This document shows positions 37,890 to 46,800 of a stretch of DNA of 56,799 nt, one piece after another. Within the stretch, counting starts at the first letter, position 1, and every line of letters begins with the position of its first letter. Below the pieces are notes generated by a model. It ran no database searches. It had not been told where the DNA came from and saw only the letters and a list, made by a program, of their open reading frames with translations. The position numbers and the translations under genes are program-made. Source of the DNA: Herpetosiphonaceae bacterium. Its GTDB lineage: Bacteria; Chloroflexota; Chloroflexia; Chloroflexales; Herpetosiphonaceae. The DNA is taken from contig JABXJS010000117.1 in assembly GCA_013538855.1 (NCBI GenBank), positions 1-56,799 of the forward strand. The letters are read 5' to 3'.

Positions 37890-40800
37890 CTAGTTACAGG
37901 TAAAGTGGCCGGGGTTGTCGGGATGGGCCGGATGCGAGTTGTGGCGGGCATCGCGCGGGAAGACCATCGCCACCTCGTTGTAGCCGGAGGCGTGCTGGTT
38001 GCTGGCGTCGATGACACCGGCACCCTCGGCGAGGTCCTGCACGAAGCGGATCACGCTGGGGCTGTGGCCGCGGGTGATCACGCCCTCGCCGTAGGCACCG
38101 GGGCAGGTGTAGTAGACGTTGTAGGCACCAACCCAGTCGAGCAGGCGGTCGCCGGGCACCGGGCCAGGGCCGCCGACGTCGGCCTGGAGCGCGTCTTGGT
38201 CCCAGCCGCCGTAGATGGTGTCGAAGCCCTGATAGTTATCGACGCTGCCATAGGTGAACCAGGACTGCGGGTCGCGGCCTGGGCGCGGCTTGACATCGAG
38301 GTTGTCGTCGCCATAGCCGCCCCAGATCCAGTCGCTGTCGCGGCCGCCCCAGACCACATCGTTGTCGTCGCCGCCGAAGACGACGTCGTTGTCGACAGTG
38401 GCAGGGAGGTTGAGGCCGCCGTCGCCGTTGATGATGTCGGCACCGGGGCCGCCGTGGACGCTGTCGTGGCCGTCGCCGCCGAGCATAATGTCATCGCCGC
38501 TGGCGACGGGCTTGTCGAAGGCGTACTGCTCGACGAGGCGGGTGAGCGTGCCCTCGGCGAAGATGGTGGCGCTGAGGAACGGCGCGTTGGTCTCGATGAC
38601 CTCTTCGCGCGAGCCGTTCTCCAGGCGATTGGTGATCTTGCCGAGGTCGCCGAGCATGGCGTCCTCGCCAGTGTTGCCCTCCATGTAGTCGTTGCCGCGC
38701 TGGCCGTACATATCGTCGTGGCCGTCGTTGCCCTGCATGTAGTCGTCGCCAAACGCGCCGTTCTGCTGGGGCGTGGTGACCATATCGGTCTCGCGGACCA
38801 CGAGGTCGAAGGCGAGCGTGCCGCCGACGATGCGCTGCCAGCGGCCCTTGGCATCGAGCGGGCGGGTGATGCTGGCGCTATCGCCGAGCATGACATCGCC
38901 ATCGTTGCCGCCGTGCATTATATCGGCACCGTCGGCCATGTTGGAGGGTTTGACCGCGCTGCCGATCACGCCGTTGCCGGACGAGTAGCCGCCGATCATA
39001 TCGTCCTGGCCGTCGTCGCCGAACAGCAGGTCTTGGCCGTGGTTGCCCTCCATGTAGTCGTCCTCGGAGCCGCCGTGCAGCTCGTCGCCGAGCCAGGCGG
39101 CGTCCTCGTCGACCTGGCCGTCGAGGTCGTTGTCGATGCCATCGGCGGGATCGGCCTGGTCGGCGGGCTGAGCGCCGTTGCCCTGGCCGAACAGCTGGTC
39201 GCGGCCAGCGTCGCCGAACATGGTGTCGCCGCCGCTGAGGCTGGTTGAGGGCTGGTTGCCGTTGGCGCTGGCGATGTCGTAGAGCGTGATCGAGCGCTTG
39301 ACGATATCAACGGCATCGGCGGCGAAGGTCTGGCGCTGCCAGTGGCTGGCGCTGTCGAGCGGGCGCTCGATGGAGCCGTTGTCGCCAAGCATGATGTCGG
39401 CGTCGGCGTTGCCGTGCATCAGGTCGCGGCCATCGGTGAGGCCCGCCTGCGTGGTGCCGCCGAGCATGTCGTCCTGGCCGGCGTTGCCGTCCATGGTATC
39501 GCTGCCGTGGTTGCCCTCCATGAAGTCGTCGCCGGAGCCGCCGGACATCGTGTCGTCAGCGCCCTGGCCGTACATCAGGTCGTCGTCGGCGTCGCCGTAG
39601 AGCGAGTCGCCGCCGCTGACGAGCGGGCCAGCAGCGGAGTCGAGGTCGCGCAGGATGCGGCGCTCGTGCTGGATGCCGTCGTTGAAGATGTTGGACTGCC
39701 ACTGGCCATCGACCAGCGTGCGGGCGATGACGGCGTTGTCGCCGGCGATCACATCGAAGCCGGCATTGCCGTGGATGGTGTCGTTGGCGTCGAGGCGGCC
39801 ATCGGAGCCGCTCGGGCCGTCGGTGTTGATGCGGCCAGTGCCGCCGACCATATCGTCGTTGTCGGCGTCGCCGTTCATGGTGTCGCTGGCGGCGTTGCCT
39901 TCCATGTAGTCATCGCCGGAGCCGCCGGACATGAGGTCGTCAGCGCCCTGGCCGTACATCAGGTCGGCGCTGCCCTCGCCAAAGAGGGTGTCGCCGCCGC
40001 TGGTGCCGCTGGCTGCGGGCTGGTCGGCGGTGCCGACATCGTAGAGGAAGAGCGTGCGCATGTAGCTAGCGTTGAAGGTGTTGACCTGCCAGTGCCCGCC
40101 GCTGAGCGGGCGCAGGATGGTGGCATTGTCGCCAGCGATCACGTCGAAGTCGTTGGGCAGGTCGGAGGCGTGATCAGCGCCGTAGATCGTGTCGGCACCG
40201 TCGCGGCGGCCATCGACAGCGGAGCTAGGATCGTCGCTGATGACGCGGCCCGAGCCGCCGATGAGGTCGTCCTGGTCGGCGTTGCCGAAGATCGTATCGT
40301 TGCCGTCGTTGCCCTCGATGTAGTCATCGCCGGAGCCGCCGGAGATGGTTTCATCGCCGCCCTGGCCATAGACCACATCGTGGCTGCCCTCGCCGTAGAG
40401 CTCGTCGGCGGCGTTGGTGCCCGGCGCGGCGGGCGCGCTGGCGGTGGCGACATCGTAGAGCGTGATCGAGCGGCGGATGACATTGCTCGCCTCGGGGGCG
40501 AAGTTGTCGAAGATCCATGCGCCGCCGCTGAGCGGGCGCAGGATGGTGGCGTTGTCGCCAGCGATCACATCGAAGTCGCTGGGCAGGTCGGCGGAGTTGC
40601 TGCCGCCGAAGATCAGGTCGGAGCCATCGAGGCGGCCATCGACCGCGCTAGCTGGATCGGCGCTGGTGCTGCGGCCGGAGCCGCCGATGAGGTCGTCCTG
40701 GCCGGAATCGCCGTAGATGCGATCAGCGCCGGCGTTGCCCTCGGCGTAGTCGTCGCCGGGGCCAGCGTGGATGAGGTCGTCAGCGCCCTGGCCATACAGC

Positions 40801-43800
40801 ACATCGAAGCCGTTCTCGCCGAAGAGTTGGTCGGCGGCGCTGGTGCTCGGATCAGGCGCGAACGTCGTGGTGGCGACATCGTAGAGCGTGGTCGAGCGGC
40901 GGATGACGCTGACGCCGGGGGCCAGCGCGTCGCTGATCCACTGGCCGCCGCTGAGCGGACGGCTGATGGCGGCATTGTCGCCGGCGAGCACGTCGGCGTC
41001 GTCGTTGAGCAGGCCGAGGTGATCGCCGCCCCACAGCTCGTCGGCACCGTCGGCAGCGCCGCTGGTGCTGGAGCCGCCGATGAGATCGTCCTGGCCAGCG
41101 TAGCCGATCAGCAGGTCGGCGTCCTGGTTGCCCTCCAGGTAGTCGTCGCCGGCGTGGCCGTGGAGGTCATCGTTGGCGGGGCCGCCGTAGAGGCGGTCGT
41201 TGCCGAAGTTGCCATAGAGCGTGTCGGGGCCGCCGATGGTCGGGTCGAGCAGGGTGATGACGCGGGTCTGCGAGCCATCGAAGGTGTTGACCGCGCCAGT
41301 GCGCACGATGGTGGCGTTATCGCCGGCGAGCACGTCGTGGTCGTCGTTGCCAGTGATGATGTCGCGGCCATCGGCAGCGCCGCTGGTGCTAGAGCCGCCG
41401 ATGAGGTCATCTTGGCCAAGGCCGCCGTAGAGCGTATCGTTGCTCTGGTTGCCCTCGGCGTAGTCGTCGCCGTCATCGCCGTAGATGGTGTCCTTCTCGG
41501 GGCCGCCGAAGATGCGGTCGTTGTCCTCGTCGCCGTGGAGCGTGTCGCCGCCGCCGATGGTTGGATCGAGCAGGGTGACGCTGCGGCGGGTGGAGCCATC
41601 GACTTCAGTGCCGCCAGGGCGGGTGATCGTGGCGTTATCGCCGGCGAGCACATCGTGGCCAGCGTTGCCGTTGATCACGTCGGCGGCATCGGGCGTGCCG
41701 GGCGCTGACGAGCCGCCGATGAGGTCGTCCTGACCAGCATCGCCGAAGAGGGTGTCGGCGTCCTCGTTGCCCTCAAGATAGTCATCGTCGAGGCCGCCGC
41801 GCAGCGTGTCGGCCCCAGCGTTGCCGAACATGCGGTCGTTGCCGCTGTCGCCAAAGAGGGTATCGGCGTCGGCGTTGCCGGAGAGCGTGTCGGCGTCATC
41901 GCCGCCGCGCAGGGTGTCGTCGCCGCCGTTGCCGGAGATGGTATCGGCGCCAGCGTCGCCGAAGAGCTGGTCTGCGCCGCCCTCGCCGAAGATCACGTCG
42001 CTGCCATCGCGGCCGTGGATGGTATCGGCGTCGCCGCTGGTCTCGGAGACGCTGACGGAGGTGGCGTCGAGCTGACCGGCTGGGCGGTTGACGGTACCGT
42101 CATCGCCGAGCAGGTAGTCGCGGCCGGTGCCGCCGTCGATGCTGTCGGAGCCGGAGCCGCCGGAGATGTCGTCGTTGTCGCCATCGCCGAACAGGCTATC
42201 GGCACCGCCGAGGCCGAAGATGTCGTCATCGCCGCCGCGGCCGTGGATCGTATCGGGGCCGGAGCCGCCGAAGAGGCGGTCGTTGCCATCGCTGGCGGTG
42301 ATCGCCGTGCCGCGCTGTTTTTTGGCGCTGATGCGGAAGACGCCATTGGTTGCGCCGTTGGCAGGCGCGTCGCCGTCGATGGTGTCCGCGCCGCTGTTGC
42401 CGCAGATGGTGTCGTCGCCATCTTCGCCAACGAGCGTGTCGTCGCCAGCGCCGCCGATGATCGTGTCGTTGTCGAAGCCGCCGGTGATCGTGTCGTTGCC
42501 GCCGCTGGCCGCGCCCTCATCGGTGCAGGCGAGCACCTCATCGCCGTACAGCGTGTCGTCGCCGAAGCCGCCGTCGATGTCGTCGTTGCCAGTGCCGCCG
42601 ATGATCGTATCGCCGAGGTCGGGGTTGTTGCCGGGGCTGGTCGGCGTGTTGGAGCCGGGGCCGCCGTTGAGCGAGTCATCGCCAGCGTTGCCGTTGAGCG
42701 TATCTGCGCCAGCGCCGCCGAGGATCACGTCATTGCCGTCGCCGCCGCTGAGGGTGTCGTCGCCGATCTCGCCGGAGAGCACATCGTCGTCGGCGTCGCC
42801 GTTGATGGTGTCGTTGCCGCCGCCGCCGTTGAGGCTATCGGAGCCAGCGCCACCGTTGAGCAGGTCGGCTCCTGCGCCGGTCTTGAAGCTGTCGTTGCCA
42901 TCGCCGCCGTTGAACTCAGCGCGGGCGGTGAACGGAATCGTGTTGCCGTCGGGATCGACGCCAGCCTCAAGCGAGATCGAGTCGTCGCCGTCGTCGGCGT
43001 TGGCGATGATCTTGCCGCCGGCGGAGATCGTCTCCTCCTCGTAGGCCCCGAAGGCCGAGATCGAGAACTTGGTGCCCTCAGCGTTGAGCTGGCGGACCAC
43101 AAAGGACTCGTTGATCTCGTCGGTGAGGATGTGGCGCGCGTCGCGGCGCGCCTGCGACCCCATGTTGAGCACGAGATTGCCGTTCTGTACTGTCGCCAGG
43201 TCGGGCTGCGGTGGCGAGCACGAGTGTGAGAAGTCGAGCAGCACGACGTTGGCGATCTTGATGCGGAACGTCTTGCTGAAGAACGAGAAGCCGACGCGCA
43301 CAAAGGCGTTGAGGAAGGCTTCGAGCCGCCCGGACACATCGAAGAGGCAGATCGGATTTTGCAGCTTGTCGAAGATCTCCTCGATGCGCAGCTTGCCGTC
43401 TGGGTCGGGCGAGTCGTTGAGGTTGAGATCGACGGTGAGGCGGATGCCGCCCTCGACGCCTGCGGCCACGATGACCGCGTCGAGCGCCGCCGAGGCCGAG
43501 ACGGTGCCGATGAGGCTAATCTCGGGCACATCGACGCCGTTGGCATCGAGATCGTCGATGAAGATGCCGTCGAAGAGATGCACGCCCGACGAGCCATTCT
43601 GCAGCACCTTGCGCAGGCCCGAGGTGTCGTAGCCGATGGCGAAGCGCCCGCGCACCTCCACCGAGCCGGCCAGGCCGATCGAGATCGGGATGGGGCCGAC
43701 GAAGATTGGGCCGAAGGTGTAGCTGAGGCCAGCGGCAGCGCGCAGCGTTCCGGCATCGTAGCGGATCAGCGTTACGTCCTTGCCCATCAGCACGCCGAAG

Positions 43801-46800
43801 ATCTCAGTGGCGCTGTCGAGGAAGGGGAAGCTGAGTCCATCGACGCCAAACGCGCCGTGGGTGGCGGTGACGTTGGCGACGCCGTCGATGCGCGGCAGGT
43901 CGGGTCGCAGCGTGTTGCCCTCGATATCGTTGAGCAGATCGGTGCGCGGCTGCGGATCGCTGACGAGATCGCCGGCGCGATCTGGCGTGAGCGGGCCGCC
44001 CTTCGCCAGCTGCTTGTTGACCTTGAACGCCTCGGCGACCGTGCTGAGCGGAATCATCACGTTGGTATTGCCAGAGGGCAGATTGTTGATGAAGCTGATC
44101 AGCTGGATCAGGCGGTTGATCAGCGTCAGATCGTTGCTGGAGACCGCCTGGATAAGCGACATCAGCGAGATATCGTCCCCGCCGACAAGGTGGCTCAGAT
44201 CGGACAAGACGGGCAGCGGCGCGCGCAGCGTGTCGATGACTGGCTGCAGCGGCCCAGTGACCTTCTTGATCTCGCGCACAATCGGCGTGAGGTACTTGCT
44301 GATGAAGCTGCCGAGGTCAAGATACAGGTTCTTGAAGTCGATGTTGGTCGGTGTGGTCTGCGACGGCACATCGCCGACGCCCCAGCTCCAGTTGAGATGG
44401 AAGCTGCCGAGGATGCTTGGGAAGCCCGCCGACTGGTCGCGGAAGCCGGTGCGCACGCGCAGATCGACGTTGGCGTCGGCCTGGAGGCCAAAGTCCAGCC
44501 CGCCAGAGCCGTTGAGCAGCTGCGGGATGGTCAGGCGGTCGCCGCTCGACGAGGTGAGGTTGGTGGTGCCGAGCAGCGTCAGCTTGGTGCGGTCGTCGTC
44601 GGTGCTGGCGGTGGAGCCGTTGTCGTCGGCACCGTCGCGGATGTTGACCTCGAGGAAGCCAAGCTCGCCAAGCAGACAGCGATTCGGCGAGTAGTTGAGC
44701 AGCTCGTTGGGCGCGCTGCTGACCGGATCGTTGATGGGATCGCAGGCCGCTTGGTTCTCGCCCAGGGCTGCCGATGCGCCGATCTGTAGCTCGGGTGCGT
44801 CGTGGTCGGTGCCGCCAGCCACGAGGTACGGGCCTTCGTTGCGGCTGAGGCCGAAGTCGAGCAGCAGCCGCCAGCCGGCGTTGATGGCGATCGCGCCCTC
44901 GCTGCGCAGCGGCAGGCCCGGCAGACCGATGTTGAACGGCACGGTCAAGCCATCGAGGCAGTCGCTGGTGCTACAGCCCTGGCTCGGCACGCCAGCTGGG
45001 GCGAGGCCCTGGCCAACCGCGAAGGTTACGCGCAGGTCGCTGATGCTGGTGAGCTGGTCGCCGTCGGCGCAGGGTGCGCTGCCGCAGGTGGCGATCACGC
45101 GCACGTCGTCGAGATCAACGGCGCTGCCATCGCTGCCCCAGCTTGAGCTAAGCAGCAGCTTGGCGCTGGAGCCAGGGCCGAGCGCCTCGTAGAGCTTGGT
45201 CTGCGCCAGCAGCTGGAGATCGAGCGGATCAACGTCGCCGTCGCTGTCCTGGTCGGCCACGGCCTTGAGCTGTGCGCCGAGGTTAGCTAGCGGGGTGACG
45301 ACATAGGTGTTGAGCGTCTCAACAATATCGGCACCAGCGTCGAGCGCGTCGCCAAGCAGCGGCAGGCTGGTGTTGGCCGCGCCGCCCTCCAGCAGCACTT
45401 GCAGCTTGGTGAGCAGCTTGGGCAGCGACTGCAGCAGCAGGTCCCAATCGAGCAGCGAGTTGGCGATCTGATCGAGCAGGTCGGCCGGGAGGTACACCTG
45501 CCAGTTGGATGGTGCCGCGAGATCAGGCGCGACCATGCCCAGGTCGCCAAGGTAGGTGTTGTTGAGGCCCATGGCCAGGTGGACGCAGGCGTCGCCAGTC
45601 AGCGAGATCGGCAGCGTGGTGGAGCCGTAGTCGCCGCTGGTGATCGGGCCGCAGTCGTTGGGGTTGGTCGGGCCGCCAAGGTCGGCGCTGAGGCCGCTGA
45701 TGTACTGGCTGAACGTGAACGTCTGGTTATTGGGCGTGCTGTCGCTGGTGCTGTTGTTCAGCGTGAACTTCGCGCCGATCTTCGCCGCGCCAGCGCCGGG
45801 CTGCACGCCAGCGGTGCCGGAGTCGGTATCGACGCTCGTGCCCAGCGCGATGGTCAGCGGGCCGATGTTGGCATCGAGGTTGAGATCAACCGACGACACG
45901 CCAGCGGAGAGAATCACGCCAGTGGTATCGACCACAACGATGCTGTTGGCGTCGAACTTCGGCCGCAGCGGGATGGCGAGGTCGAGCTGGGCGTTGGCGG
46001 CATAGTCAACATTGAGCATGCTGTTCGAGCTAACGCCGATCAGGTCGGGGTTGCTGGTGCCCAGGTCGATGTTGATCGGCACCTGCGTGGGCGTGACGAC
46101 CTGCGAGCTCGCGGTGCAGTCGGGGTTGCTCTGCGTGCAGATGCCGTAGCCCAGGCGCACGACGAGGTCTTTGGTGCCATCGCCACTGGTGCTGCCAGGC
46201 GCGGGCAGATCGGCCAGCTCAAGGCCGAAGGCGCTGGCGGGCAGGCCCAGCGTGTCCTCGATCAGCACCTCCAGGTCCTGCAGCGAGGTGGGCAGCCCGT
46301 CGATGCCCTGGAGCGAGGCCACGTGTGTGCCGCCGGAGCCGCTGAAGCGCAGGTGGACGTTGAAGTCGCTGCCGGCGTAGGCTTTGGCGTTCGGGCGGCC
46401 CGTGTTGATTACAAAGGCGGCGTTGGCCGTGGGGTTCTTGCCGATGGTCGCCAGCACGCTGTTGTCATTGTCCAGCGGCGCGCTGCCGGGGCGCGTGACC
46501 AGCGGCAGGTAAGCCTGGTGGTCGGCGGTGGGAATCACGCTTGCTGGGCGCAGCATAAACGGCTGGCTGGTGGCAGCGTTGCGGCTGAGCGCCGTGCCGC
46601 CGGTGATGGTCCACTCGCCATCAAGCACCTTGCGCTGATTGGTGCGCGCCTGGCAGTAGATCACCGTGCCATCGTTCAAGGCCGAGATGTCGCCGCTGGG
46701 CGGGTTGGTGTCCTTGGTGCCGCAGAGAATTTGGGCGGCGGACTGACCCTGGCGAATCTGCTGGATGGCCGACTTCAGGTTGCGGAACTGGGCCAGCAAA

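Noticed and set aside
37905-43229. Long plus-strand open frames (up to 788 codons) opposite the giant gene
   Set aside because: They are Val/Ala/Gly/Asp-rich mirror translations of the GC-rich RTX repeats, have no ribosome binding sites, and the minus strand has a signal peptide, ribosome binding site and recognisable repeats.
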